Shown here: positions 49,930 to 57,766 of the stretch, piece by piece
How the letters are laid out: each line of letters opens with the position of its first letter
Position numbering within the stretch: the stretch's first letter is position 1
Virus record (IMG/VR): IMGVR_UViG_3300049719_000183
Span: 1-64,000 of that record
Reading direction: 5' to 3' (one strand)
Source: a virus
DNA: 64,000 bases
Notes under the pieces: generated by a model
The model's input: the letters and a program-made list of their open reading frames with translations, nothing else
Told to the model about the DNA's origin: nothing
Database searches by the model: none
Translations under genes and position numbers: made by a program

Positions 49930-50184
49930 TGAGCTTCGGTGTCAAACGCAACGTGTCCGCTGCCCTCAAGCGTGTGGGCGCTGAGATAGCTGGCATGTCG
50001 CATGGCAGCCTGTACGCAGGCGAACGATTTCCTCAGTCTCTTCGAGGAGCTGAACACCGACCCTGACCTAGGCACTCCGAAGGGCAGCCTGATAGGGCGC
50101 ATGGGTGTGGACGTGTTCCTCATGGCAGCCACGCCTGAGATGATGGCTGACACGATCTCCAAGCTGGGCACCTCGGAGGTGTAG
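49929..50184 (+). pseudogene. Small protein with apparent +1 frame break
   Basis: Frame 0 from the ATG overlapping the previous stop reads MSFGVKRNVSAALKRVGAEI. From ~49990 the +1 frame reads MAACTQANDFLSLFEELNTD, GSLIGRMGVDVFLMAATPEM to a TAG at 50182. The two parts together resemble one ~85-residue protein, so one extra base near 49990-50005 is suspected. Alternatively the ATG at 50002 starts a separate gene. Confidence 0.5.
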
Positions 50185-50189
50185 ATTGT

Positions 50190-50226
50190 TGTTTACAAAA
50201 ACAGGAACCGTGATAGGAGTTAGGCA
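50190..50226 (+). promoter_or_regulatory. TGTTTACA element combined with GAGTTAG
   Basis: TGTTTACA at 50190-50197 with AAAACAGGAACC after it, and GAGTTAG (50217-50223) three bases before the ATG at 50227. The only place where both start-proximal motifs precede one gene in the same direction. Confidence 0.5.
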
Positions 50227-50607
50227 ATGAGCCTTCCGTTCATTTTCCGTGTTCAGCCCTGCTCCTACAAGGGGTACAGCCTGCTACAGTGGAAGGAGGC
50301 TGACGATCCCGACTTCGAGCCGATCAAGAACTCCCTGCAAATGCCAACGGAGGTGGCACAACATATCGTGAAGACGAGGTTGCTGTCGAAACTGCTCGAC
50401 CCGGACGGCAAGAGCGACGCGGGGGAGTTGGCGCTAGTCCACAAGTGGATATATTCGGAAGCCAGTGAAGACGACCAGCGGACCATGCTGGCCGAACTTC
50501 GCGCCCACACGGCGGCTGCGGTCGCCAGCAGGGACGCGGAGATTATCCGCAGGCTAGACGATCGTATCGCAGTAGTCCGCGCCGCAATTTCAGGGGGTGC
50601 CCGATGA
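50227..50607 (+). CDS. Unrecognised helical protein (126 aa)
   Basis: MSLPFIFRVQPCSYKGYSLL, LALVHKWIYSEASEDDQRTM, AAAVASRDAEIIRRLDDRIA. Codon use and composition from here to ~52.8 kb are richer in GCG/CGC than in neighbouring genes, which may mark an acquired cassette. Confidence 0.58.
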   Translation: MSLPFIFRVQPCSYKGYSLLQWKEADDPDFEPIKNSLQMPTEVAQHIVKTRLLSKLLDPDGKSDAGELALVHKWIYSEASEDDQRTMLAELRAHTAAAVASRDAEIIRRLDDRIAVVRAAISGGAR

Positions 50608-50813
50608 GCACGCTTACCGAACGGATGAGGGAACCAGCCTTTGAGAATATCAAGTGCCTGTTGCACGAAGCCGCATCCGCAATCGAGGCGCTGCAGCGCG
50701 AGCTTGCTGACCTGCGCAACAGCTCGCCGCAAATCATGGACGACCTTGGCTTGAGCGAAGACAGGGGCATCGCCTTGTCGCCACGCTCACCTACAAGCCC
50801 AACTCCAACATGA
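50604..50813 (+). CDS. Small coiled-coil protein (69 aa)
   Basis: MSTLTERMREPAFENIKCLL with HEAASAIEALQRELADLRN, a short phage motif often seen in ~70-aa proteins. The Pro/Ser-rich end may be out of true frame. ATGA overlaps on both sides. Confidence 0.5.
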   Translation: MSTLTERMREPAFENIKCLLHEAASAIEALQRELADLRNSSPQIMDDLGLSEDRGIALSPRSPTSPTPT

Positions 50814-50890
50814 AGACCCGGGCCGATAAGTTCGACGCCATCGAACATGGGTTCATCGACAACAACATCCCTGTTCCACGGTTTGAATGA
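50810..50890 (+). CDS. Possible 26-aa peptide
   Basis: MKTRADKFDAIEHGFIDNNI... between two ATGA junctions. May be the 3' remnant of a larger gene. Confidence 0.33.
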   Translation: MKTRADKFDAIEHGFIDNNIPVPRFE

Positions 50891-51204
50891 TGAAGCCTTA
50901 CCTGATCAATTCCGCTGTTCGTGAGACCACCAGCGACCTGCGTTGGGTGCACCGTGATGCGCCCAACCCAAGCCCCGACAACATCGACATCTACCCACCA
51001 TCCACCATCCCGAACGCCAAGCTTCAACAGCGTCGAGTGATGGTGGACTACTGGCGCGCCGGTCGGAAGAGGGGGCAGTGCCCCAGGCACATTGCCAGTC
51101 AAATCAAGTACGTGGTGGGGGGTTCTGGCGACGACATCGAATACGTGTACATGACCGAGCGGAGCGAGTGGTTCGATGTGGGGTTCATCGATTATCGCAA
51201 ATGA
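50887..51204 (+). CDS. Unrecognised protein (105 aa)
   Basis: MMKPYLINSAVRETTSDLRW, RRVMVDYWRAGRKRGQCPRH, GSGDDIEYVYMTERSEWFDV. Mixed alpha/beta. Source of the 32-bp segment copied out of frame at 49131-49162. Confidence 0.55.
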   Translation: MMKPYLINSAVRETTSDLRWVHRDAPNPSPDNIDIYPPSTIPNAKLQQRRVMVDYWRAGRKRGQCPRHIASQIKYVVGGSGDDIEYVYMTERSEWFDVGFIDYRK

Positions 51205-51713
51205 AGATACTCGACATGTCCGCAGGCCACAGGGCCATCTGGTTCAACAAGAATCAGCCCAACACCACCTATGTGGACATCCGTCCCGAGGTGAAGCCCA
51301 CCGTGTGCGCCGACACCACCAAGGATCTGGCTGCAGCCGTGGGCGTGGGGTATAACCTCATCGTGTTCGATCCACCCCATGTGAACGGCGGCAAGAATAG
51401 CCACATCTCCCGTGACTATGGCCACCACACCACGGCGCAGATTAGGCGCATCGTGCAGGAGAGCGCCCTGCAGGCCTGGTGGGTGAGCGAGAAGGATGCC
51501 GTCATGAGCTTCAAGTGGAACGACCATGACCAGAAGCTGGAGGCCATGTTGAAGCTGATGGACCCGTTCTGGGAACCCCTGGTGGGCTACAAAACCGCCA
51601 GCCGCCTGAAGCACAGGAGCAGCACGCAGTGGGTTCTTCTCAAGCGCCGTCCCGTCTATCCACTGCATCCACTGCACCAAAACTATAGGCGACTATCCCC
51701 TGACGACACGTAA
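51201..51713 (+). CDS. Methyltransferase-like protein with DPPH motif
   Basis: 170 residues. MKILDMSAGHRAIWFNKNQP and YVDIRPEV give a SAM-fold start, and YNLIVFDPPHVNGG is a DPP(H/Y/W)-type catalytic motif. HRSSTQWVLLKRR ends the core. Shorter than most DNA methyltransferases and lacking FxGxG, so activity is uncertain; an MT-A70-like or degenerate enzyme. Confidence 0.6.
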   Translation: MKILDMSAGHRAIWFNKNQPNTTYVDIRPEVKPTVCADTTKDLAAAVGVGYNLIVFDPPHVNGGKNSHISRDYGHHTTAQIRRIVQESALQAWWVSEKDAVMSFKWNDHDQKLEAMLKLMDPFWEPLVGYKTASRLKHRSSTQWVLLKRRPVYPLHPLHQNYRRLSPDDT

Positions 51714-51716
51714 CCC

Positions 51717-52007
51717 ATGAAAACCTCAATTGACCTAATTGCCCCCGCGAGCGCGGCGACGGCTGGCGACCGAGAGTGCGCATTGCAGGTAATGCGGGCA
51801 GTCCGCAATATGGCGCCAGCAGTAGAAGCCTTCGACGTAGTTCTCGGCTTAGAGTACGCAAAGGCAGCCGGAGACATCATCGCCGCCCACTGTGCCGCCG
51901 CACGGGCAGAAGCGGAGAGGGCTAAGGCTCTAAACACGCGGCTGATTAGGGAACTTGCCGATAAAACGACTCCTCCCACAGACGAACTAACCGGACTACC
52001 ACTATGA
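51717..52007 (+). CDS. Unrecognised helical protein (96 aa)
   Basis: Ala-rich helices: ALQVMRAVRNMAPAVEAFDV and AAHCAAARAEAERAKALNTR. Part of the more GC-rich 50-53 kb block. Confidence 0.52.
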   Translation: MKTSIDLIAPASAATAGDRECALQVMRAVRNMAPAVEAFDVVLGLEYAKAAGDIIAAHCAAARAEAERAKALNTRLIRELADKTTPPTDELTGLPL

Positions 52008-52435
52008 ACGACGAGCAAGAACAAGCCACAGATTCAGCTCCTATCGAGGATTGGGTGGTATGCCCTAAATGCCTCAAGGAAGTCCCGATGCACAGGGCTC
52101 ACTATTGCGTCAGGGTTACCATCACGACACCCGAATACGAAGTGACGCCGGAGCGTTTAGTTGAGCTATTGCATGACGCTCGCAGCAAGACCAAGGAGGC
52201 CAACCGAAGGGACTTTGAATCGAGCGCCGAGCTCGCCGCCCACGTTGCCGCCGCTACGGCCAAGGAGAGGCAAGCGCGGGAATTGGCGGAGGGGGAGAAC
52301 GCGAGGCTGAAAGCGAAACTGCACTCTGTCACCCTTGCCGTTGATGGGTACGTGGACGGTGCGCCCGACTGCAACGCAGTCTCCAAGCTGGCCAACCAAG
52401 TATCGCTAATCATCAACCCACCTGCGTACCCATGA
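52004..52435 (+). CDS. Zinc-ribbon plus coiled-coil protein (143 aa)
   Basis: VVCPKCLKEVPMHRAHYC supplies a C-x2-C...H...C site. A coiled coil follows (AKERQARELAEGENARLKAK). ATGA overlap both sides. Unknown function. Confidence 0.55.
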   Translation: MNDEQEQATDSAPIEDWVVCPKCLKEVPMHRAHYCVRVTITTPEYEVTPERLVELLHDARSKTKEANRRDFESSAELAAHVAAATAKERQARELAEGENARLKAKLHSVTLAVDGYVDGAPDCNAVSKLANQVSLIINPPAYP

Positions 52436-52662
52436 AACTAAAGATCGCCAACCGTATACGCGAAATATACAATCAGATTGAGGAAGGGGAGCCCGACATA
52501 TCCACCGAAAGGCTGCTCTGTCAAACTGCTGACCAACATAATTTGTGTTATGGAACAGAGTTCGATAACAGCGACGTGGTAGATGCATTAATCACCACGG
52601 GGGAACTCAAGGAATCCCCGCCCGCCGTTAGCGGCGAGTGCCTACCTGTCGCCAAGGGATAA
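52432..52662 (+). CDS. Unrecognised small protein (76 aa)
   Basis: MKLKIANRIREIYNQIEEGE and DNSDVVDALITTGELKESP. ATG overlaps the previous stop. Confidence 0.5.
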   Translation: MKLKIANRIREIYNQIEEGEPDISTERLLCQTADQHNLCYGTEFDNSDVVDALITTGELKESPPAVSGECLPVAKG

Positions 52663-52674
52663 TCACCAAACTAT

Positions 52675-52797
52675 ATGAGCTACATCGACAAACACGAAGC
52701 TAATGTCCGCGAACAAATCGCGGCTGGAAACATGGACTACCTGCGAGTCGAGCTTGCGGAGGCACGGAAGGAAATAGCGTTCCGAGATGATGCTTGA
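52675..52797 (+). CDS. Unrecognised 40-aa charged peptide
   Basis: MSYIDKHEANVREQIAAGNM then DYLRVELAEARKEIAFRDDA. A single helix. Overlaps the next start by 11 bases. Confidence 0.42.
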   Translation: MSYIDKHEANVREQIAAGNMDYLRVELAEARKEIAFRDDA

Positions 52798-53644
52798 GGA
52801 CACAGCAGAGACCAGGCTGGCCCAGACGCTCTTCTGCGTGGAGGCCACGAGTTTCGAGAGGTACTCGCTGTGGTGCAACTATGCCCACCATAGCCATAGC
52901 AGGCTACCCGGGGTGACGCCCATCAAGTGGGAGCAAGCGTACAAGCCAGATGGTTGGCTCGTCACTGTGGGCAAGCTGGCCAAGAAGCCCGTGTGCATCG
53001 ACATCAGCTGGGACAGGCTTGACGGCCAGATGATCTGCTTCTACCGTGGCTGCAGTCGGGTGACTGACAGTGTCATGATCGAGAAGTGGATGAGGAAGCA
53101 TTTCAAGGGCGTGTGGGATGGGGGCAGACGGCTGGCCATGGAGGACGCACAGAACTTCCACACTGCATCCATGCTATCCAGGAGGCCAACAAATAAAGTC
53201 CCGCAATCACAACAATCAAGTTCATCCATGAGTTCATCCATGAGTGAGTGCATCAACACTTGGGACCAGCTGAACAAGGCCAAGGCGATGGGCCTGGTGC
53301 CTGTGGCCATTGGCCCGTACAAGACGGGCACACGCAAACTTTACGTGGGCGGTCTATTATTCCGCATAGGTGCTTTGCCATGTCTCCCGATGGCTGCCGG
53401 TGTGAAAGTGTGGCATCTCACCGAGGCCACGGATCCGAAGGAGAACTCCTGGTGTGAACTAGGCACCAAGAAGTTCCGACTGATCGGGGCCGAAGGTGAC
53501 ACCTATCACCAACGCATGAAGTGGCTCATCGAGCAGGCCAAGGCCTGGGTGAAGGACAGGTATGGTGTGGTGGAGTGGGAGCGCAACCGTTCTGGTGATC
53601 TTGTCCCTGCACCTGTAAACACAAAATACCCCCTGGCAAAATGA
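52787..53644 (+). CDS. Phage protein, probable fusion of two small domains (285 aa)
   Basis: The first ~140 residues (SFERYSLWCNYAHHS, YRGCSRVTDSVMIEKWMRKH, FKGVWDGGRRLAMEDAQNFH) resemble a small phage protein of unknown function. After a Ser-rich linker, a second part begins MSECINTWDQLNKAKAMG and continues with KLYVGGLLFRIGALPC. The linker and internal Met suggest two formerly separate genes. TGTAAACA (53614-53621) lies in its 3' end, in front of the next gene. Confidence 0.62.
   Translation: MMLEDTAETRLAQTLFCVEATSFERYSLWCNYAHHSHSRLPGVTPIKWEQAYKPDGWLVTVGKLAKKPVCIDISWDRLDGQMICFYRGCSRVTDSVMIEKWMRKHFKGVWDGGRRLAMEDAQNFHTASMLSRRPTNKVPQSQQSSSSMSSSMSECINTWDQLNKAKAMGLVPVAIGPYKTGTRKLYVGGLLFRIGALPCLPMAAGVKVWHLTEATDPKENSWCELGTKKFRLIGAEGDTYHQRMKWLIEQAKAWVKDRYGVVEWERNRSGDLVPAPVNTKYPLAK
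53614..53621 (+). promoter_or_regulatory. TGTAAACA element
   Basis: Located 20 bases before the ATG at 53641, inside the 3' end of the preceding gene. Confidence 0.45.
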
Positions 53645-53874
53645 GACGAAGCCCTATGAACGATGGTGGCGCTCTCGATGACATCCGCACTGAGAAGGAT
53701 GAGATCGTGCAGGTTGAGACCAGCACATCGGCTGGTGGCCTCGACACGGTGTACATCCATGTGAACGGTCGAACCATCGTGCGCGTCATCTCGGCGGAGC
53801 CCATCCAGGCGAACCCACGGACACGGATGATCCAGAGAAGCCTCCGCTGCCATCCTGGCGGACCCACAGATTAA
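53641..53874 (+). CDS. Unrecognised small protein (77 aa)
   Basis: ATGA overlap (an ATG at 53656 is an alternative). Beta-rich: KDEIVQVETSTSAGGLDTVY, IHVNGRTIVRVISAEP. The last ~15 residues look atypical. Confidence 0.5.
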   Translation: MRRSPMNDGGALDDIRTEKDEIVQVETSTSAGGLDTVYIHVNGRTIVRVISAEPIQANPRTRMIQRSLRCHPGGPTD

Positions 53875-53911
53875 CGGTGCCCGCGTTGTACGAGGCGTAG
53901 ATGAATGACAA

Positions 53912-54175
53912 ATGAATAAAGACCTACCCTACCTGACGGAACAGGAAGCCGATACCATCTGCCTGTTCGGAGGCGGTGAACGGTGCTGCAGGTACCTGGT
54001 GATGGGCGCTGGTGGCCTGCAATGCGCCAAGCACGACTTCGGCCTGAGGATGACCCTTGACGCCCGCAAGGATATGGTGGCGAAGGGTGACAACTGTGAG
54101 GGCAAGCATGGCGAGGGCACCCTCACAGGTGGTGGATCGCTACGGGCTGTAATCGCTGTTCTGAGGAAAACATGA
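53912..54175 (+). CDS. Small Cys-rich protein (87 aa)
   Basis: EQEADTICLFGGGERCCRYL and GGLQCAKHDFGL give several Cys/His; possible metal site. Overlaps the next start (ATGA). Confidence 0.55.
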   Translation: MNKDLPYLTEQEADTICLFGGGERCCRYLVMGAGGLQCAKHDFGLRMTLDARKDMVAKGDNCEGKHGEGTLTGGGSLRAVIAVLRKT

Positions 54176-54366
54176 ACATCATCTCTCGCATCATCTACAT
54201 CATCGTCTGCACGGGCACAGCCATGGTAGGTTACAGCATCCACCACAGTGTGGGCTGGGCCATCATTGACTGGCTGTTCTGGCCCGTTGCCTGGGTCAAG
54301 TGGCTCGTCTGTCACGAGGTGAGCCTGTCGCTCATCAAGTCCACCTTCTCTTTCTTCTTCACATGA
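54172..54366 (+). CDS. Small membrane protein (64 aa)
   Basis: Hydrophobic throughout: IISRIIYIIVCTGTAMVGYS and WAIIDWLFWPVAWVKWLV, i.e. two likely spans. ATGA overlaps on both ends. Confidence 0.57.
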   Translation: MNIISRIIYIIVCTGTAMVGYSIHHSVGWAIIDWLFWPVAWVKWLVCHEVSLSLIKSTFSFFFT

Positions 54367-54590
54367 TGGCAGGCCAGCGCATTCGTGTCCGGATTCCGGG
54401 CACTGACGCTCTGACGAAGTCCAAGGAGGTGCTGCGTCTCTCGCCCAACGGGCTGCCTGTCGTACGCATCTGGTACCCCGATGGGGCGAGGGAGGAAACC
54501 GTAACAGACTTTGTGCTTGCGCCCCACACGACAAATCCTGTAAACACTTCCAATGCCCAAGCCGAAGACAGCCTCAGCGCACAGGGTTGA
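54363..54590 (+). CDS. Unrecognised small protein (75 aa)
   Basis: MMAGQRIRVRIPGTDALTKS, VLRLSPNGLPVVRIWYPDG. A beta-rich SH3-like core of ~55 residues. The C-terminal 12 codons are overlapped by the next gene. Confidence 0.52.
   Translation: MMAGQRIRVRIPGTDALTKSKEVLRLSPNGLPVVRIWYPDGAREETVTDFVLAPHTTNPVNTSNAQAEDSLSAQG
54539..54546 (+). promoter_or_regulatory. AAATCCTGTAAACA element
   Basis: Reverse complement of the extended TGTTTACAGGATTT element, six bases before the ATG at 54553 and inside the preceding gene. Confidence 0.47.
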
Positions 54591-54801
54591 AACGCGCCAC
54601 TCCAACTTCATGCTGAGCACCCACAAGGCTGTGCTGGTGCCTGCCCTGCATGAGGGCAAAATGGTACAGTTCAGAATGCCTTTCACCATGCAGAAGAGCC
54701 TGTTAGAGGCTTTCACACACAAGTACGAGAAGTGCCCGATGTGTCTGCTTGAGGAAGAGGTTCTTCAACCTGTCCACCGTAGATTCAATTTCGCCACATG
54801 A
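54553..54801 (+). CDS. Small protein with RRFNF C-terminus (82 aa)
   Basis: MPKPKTASAHRVETRHSNFM, CPMCLLEEEVLQ and the ending VHRRFNFAT. Overlaps its upstream neighbour by 38 bases. Confidence 0.6.
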   Translation: MPKPKTASAHRVETRHSNFMLSTHKAVLVPALHEGKMVQFRMPFTMQKSLLEAFTHKYEKCPMCLLEEEVLQPVHRRFNFAT

Positions 54802-55070
54802 AAATCTCACTGAGCTGCATCTTTTGCGGGGCAAAGCACACGACCAGCGCTGTTGCTGAAGCGGGTTGGCGGGTGCGCTACGGCTCCATGGACATCCGCA
54901 ATGGTGTGCCTGCCAAGATTGAGGAGATGGTCATCAGTGACCCGGCCTCGCCCGAGTCCGGCCAGGCGCTGCTGGACGCCATTGACGGATACCTGGCCAA
55001 GTACGCCAAGGCTGGAAGCCCCTACGACCGCAGTTCTGTAAACAAATGCCCACCACCGGAACAGGAATGA
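54798..55070 (+). CDS. Unrecognised small protein with Cys pair (90 aa)
   Basis: SLSCIFCGAKHTTSAVAEAG, then MVISDPASPESGQALLDAID. ATGA overlap. A single CxxC could be half of a zinc site. Confidence 0.55.
   Translation: MKISLSCIFCGAKHTTSAVAEAGWRVRYGSMDIRNGVPAKIEEMVISDPASPESGQALLDAIDGYLAKYAKAGSPYDRSSVNKCPPPEQE
55037..55044 (+). promoter_or_regulatory. TGTAAACA element
   Basis: Inside the 3' end of the preceding gene, directly before an ATG at 55046 and 23 bases before the ATG at 55067. Confidence 0.45.
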
Positions 55071-55285
55071 GCGAACAGCAACCTGTCAGCGAGCGGGAGT
55101 TCCGCATGGGACGCCAGCTGGCTGCCACTCAGGAGGAACTGAAGGTGGTCCGTGAGACCGCCACCAGGCTGCTCGCCGCCATGTATCAGTCCACCAAGAT
55201 AACATCTGAGGACTTCAGGCAGGAGCGGGAACGCCTTCGGCAGTCAATGGAGTCCCCCAACAGGCCGACGCTACAGCCACTGTGA
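55067..55285 (+). CDS. Small coiled-coil protein (72 aa)
   Basis: ATG overlaps the previous stop; the in-frame ATG at 55046 sits right after TGTAAACA and is the alternative. EFRMGRQLAATQEELKVVRE and EDFRQERERLRQSMESP. Confidence 0.52.
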   Translation: MSEQQPVSEREFRMGRQLAATQEELKVVRETATRLLAAMYQSTKITSEDFRQERERLRQSMESPNRPTLQPL

Positions 55286-55719
55286 AGACGCTCGCCATAC
55301 TTCTCATCCTTGCCCATTTCTCCGGGGACTGGCTGCTGCAGACCCGTGCGATGGCCGAGAACAAGAGCCGTTATTTCACCACGCTGCTGTTCCACCTGGC
55401 CCTGATGCTTTCACCCATTGCGGCGGTGGTGATCATCCTTCACCCGATGCCAGCCAACCCTCTCGTGGGCGCTCTGTTCCTCTACGCCGTTGCCCATGGC
55501 ATACAGGACTGGTACCTGTGGCGTTTCTATGTCCAGATTCGGGGCGGTGACAATGCGTTCGAGGTGCCTACGGGTGGGCAGCCCTTCTGGCGTGGGCTAC
55601 AGGAGACGAAGGTGTATGCCACACCAAAGCTCAACATGCGCCACGACTACGCTTTCTACAGCACCATCGCCATCGACCAGATGCTGCACCTGGTGGTGCT
55701 GTTCTTGATCTTTCTCTGA
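55282..55719 (+). CDS. DUF3307-like membrane protein
   Basis: 145 residues, GTG start. Four likely spans. ILAHFSGDWLLQTRAMAENK is the signature of DUF3307 proteins (H-F-x-D-W-x-L-Q), which are multi-span membrane proteins of unknown function found in phages and bacteria. Ends with a hydrophobic span (MLHLVVLFLIFL). Confidence 0.72.
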   Translation: MKTLAILLILAHFSGDWLLQTRAMAENKSRYFTTLLFHLALMLSPIAAVVIILHPMPANPLVGALFLYAVAHGIQDWYLWRFYVQIRGGDNAFEVPTGGQPFWRGLQETKVYATPKLNMRHDYAFYSTIAIDQMLHLVVLFLIFL

Positions 55720-55720
55720 C

Positions 55721-56077
55721 ATGAGAAAGCGTCATCCAAATGTGCACCAACTTGGCGGCAAGAATCTGGTGGACAGTTTGAGGGATGCCACGGGTAGGGA
55801 CGATCCTTACAGGCGGCTCAAGGACTGGGAGGCGCTGGCTGAGATACTTTGCACCCGGCCTCTCACCAAGAAGGAGTACTGGCCCAACGACTGGCACCAG
55901 GACTGCGGCTTCGTGGCGTTTCTCCTCCACAACCTGGAGACGACGCTGGAGGAATTGAACACGGGCAAGCGCATTGTGCTGCCCAAGACCAAGGAGCACG
56001 CTGTGCACATGATCCAGGTTGCTGAGGCCACTATCAAGTCACTGGCCGATGCACCGACCGAGACGCAAGGGCAATAG
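55721..56077 (+). CDS. Unrecognised protein (118 aa)
   Basis: MRKRHPNVHQLGGKNLVDSL, EYWPNDWHQDCGFVAFLLHN, EHAVHMIQVAEATIKSLAD. Helical; the 3' end overlaps the HNH gene by 29 bases. Confidence 0.55.
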   Translation: MRKRHPNVHQLGGKNLVDSLRDATGRDDPYRRLKDWEALAEILCTRPLTKKEYWPNDWHQDCGFVAFLLHNLETTLEELNTGKRIVLPKTKEHAVHMIQVAEATIKSLADAPTETQGQ

Positions 56078-56375
56078 GGGCAAGAAAAACCTCGTTTGGT
56101 ACGAGAAGTACGGCCCGGTTCCCAGGGCGCCCTGTTGCTGGTGCGGGCGCCTCATGAAGTTCAATGAGGCCACGCTGGAGCACGTCATCCCTCTAGGCAT
56201 GGGTGGCCGGGATCACCCCGACAATTGGGACATCAGCTGCTGGCGATGCAATCAGCGGGAGGGCAAGTGGGTGTCCCACTTCTGCAACAAGAGGAAGCGT
56301 GTCCAGGTGGAGGATCCCAAGTCTCGCTGGAAGACCTGGCTCAAGTCAGCCAGCAAGTGGCTAGGGGTATCGTGA
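56049..56375 (+). CDS. HNH endonuclease
   Basis: 108 residues from the ATG at 56049. CCWCGRLMKFNEATLEHVIP (~31-50) followed by LGMGGRDHPDNWDISCWRCN shows the two CxxC pairs and the H...N...C/H core of HNH nucleases. Likely a free-standing homing-type or packaging-associated HNH enzyme. Its end overlaps the opposite virion gene by 35 bases. Confidence 0.85.
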   Translation: MHRPRRKGNRGKKNLVWYEKYGPVPRAPCCWCGRLMKFNEATLEHVIPLGMGGRDHPDNWDISCWRCNQREGKWVSHFCNKRKRVQVEDPKSRWKTWLKSASKWLGVS

Positions 56376-56604
56376 CGGTGACACCGGAGAAACCGCCCTG
56401 TGTCACTGGCAGTGTCACCAGGAGCGTTGAGCCATCCGGGCCGTAGTTGATCTGCTGCACGGCGCTGGCCTGGGACGAATCACCGTAGTAAAACTCCACG
56501 TTGTTCCCCACTGTGGCTGTGAAGGTCTGGAAATTCTTGTCGGACACCATCGTGACACTGGTGATGACGTCCTGGGGATTGGTGGTGATGACAGGATTGG
56601 CCAT
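56341..56604 (-). CDS. Small beta-rich protein with late-type start (87 aa)
   Basis: MANPVITTNPQDVITSVTMV, FQTFTATVGNNVEFYYGDS, LLVTLPVTQGGFSGVTVTI. Ser/Thr/Val-rich and Lys-poor like the other virion proteins. TAGTTAG (56608-56614, minus strand) is three bases before the ATG. Isolated leftward gene in a rightward cluster. Confidence 0.65.
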   Translation of the reverse strand: MANPVITTNPQDVITSVTMVSDKNFQTFTATVGNNVEFYYGDSSQASAVQQINYGPDGSTLLVTLPVTQGGFSGVTVTIPLATCWLT

Positions 56605-56635
56605 GCTCTAACTAAGGGGCATTCTAAGAGGGCCT

Positions 56636-57727
56636 ATGGCCTTCTTTCGACTCATTGAGGGTGACGCCATCGATGCCCTTAGGGACTTTCCTGCTGAGAG
56701 CGTTCATTGCGTCGTCACCAGCCCGCCCTATTGGGGCTTGCGTGACTACGGCACGGGCACCTGGGTGGGTGGTGATCCTGCCTGTCAGCACGCTGTGGGA
56801 AACCAGGTGGCCGACAACAAAGCGCCCGGCGCTATCACCACGGGTCAACGGCCAGGTGTCGATGCCAGCCACTGCCGCAAGTGTGGGGCGCTGCGAAAGG
56901 ACAAGCAGATTGGGTTGGAGAGCGAGCCCGAGGATTACATCGCCAGTATGGTGCGCGTCTTCCGTGAAGTGAAGCGAGTGCTCAGGGATGATGGCACGCT
57001 GTGGCTCAACATTGGGGACAGCTACAGTGGCTCAGGAAAGGGGCCTGCGGGCAATCTCGGCAGGAAGCACGATGAGCGTAACCTTTGGAAGGCGGCGGGC
57101 GGTGTGGTGAGCGCCAACGTGCCGAAGGGAACGAAGCCCAAGGATCTCGTGGGCATCCCGTGGATGCTGGCATTCGCCTTGAGAGCTGATGGCTGGTACC
57201 TCCGGTCTGACATCATCTGGTGCAAGCCCAACCCGATGCCCGAGAGCGTGAGGGACCGGCCCACGCGCAGCCATGAGTACATCTTCCTCCTGGCAAAAAG
57301 TCCTAACTATCACTACGACCATACGGCCATCATGGAGCCTGCCGTGGCCACCCACACGATGGGCAACAAGAAGCATCGCTACGTTGACGGCTACGAGGGC
57401 GGCACCGAGACGTTCAGGACCAAGGGCGGATTGATGGCGTACGCCGAGAAGACTCGCAAGAATCCACCCACCGTGCGCAACAGGCGCTCCGTGTGGACCG
57501 TGCAGACGAAGCCGTACGAGGAAGCTCACTTCGCTACGTTTCCACCCGAGCTGATAAAGCCGTGCGTGCTCGCTGGATGCCCCGAGGGCGGTGTGGTGTT
57601 GGACCCGTTCGCGGGCTCAGGCACCACAGGAGAAGTGGCCTTGGAGAATGGAAGGGGCGCTCTCCTGATAGAGCTTAACCCCGACTACTGCAAGCTGATA
57701 GAAAAGCGCACGGCGCACCTGTTGTAA
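56636..57727 (+). CDS. DNA methyltransferase (TSPPYW, N4-cytosine type)
   Basis: 363 residues. TSPPYW (~30-35) is the catalytic motif. A CRKCG zinc-knuckle lies near 81-85 and FREVKRVLRDDGTLWLNIGD at ~109-128 follows. SDIIWCKPNPMPESV and the SAM-binding DPFAGSGTTGEVALENGRG (~322-340) complete the beta-class order (motif IV before motif I). Full-length paralogue of the left-edge gene. Probably protects phage DNA from host restriction. No gene for a matching restriction enzyme is next to it. Confidence 0.92.
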   Translation: MAFFRLIEGDAIDALRDFPAESVHCVVTSPPYWGLRDYGTGTWVGGDPACQHAVGNQVADNKAPGAITTGQRPGVDASHCRKCGALRKDKQIGLESEPEDYIASMVRVFREVKRVLRDDGTLWLNIGDSYSGSGKGPAGNLGRKHDERNLWKAAGGVVSANVPKGTKPKDLVGIPWMLAFALRADGWYLRSDIIWCKPNPMPESVRDRPTRSHEYIFLLAKSPNYHYDHTAIMEPAVATHTMGNKKHRYVDGYEGGTETFRTKGGLMAYAEKTRKNPPTVRNRRSVWTVQTKPYEEAHFATFPPELIKPCVLAGCPEGGVVLDPFAGSGTTGEVALENGRGALLIELNPDYCKLIEKRTAHLL

Positions 57728-57730
57728 TCT

Positions 57731-57766
57731 TGTTTACAAAACAGGATTTGTTGTTATACAGGAGAC
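57731..57766 (+). promoter_or_regulatory. TGTTTACA-AAACAGGATTT element
   Basis: TGTTTACA at 57731-57738 directly after the methyltransferase stop; TATACA at 57755-57760 could serve as -10 (16 bases after TTTACA). GGAGA precedes the ATG at 57767. Confidence 0.55.
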
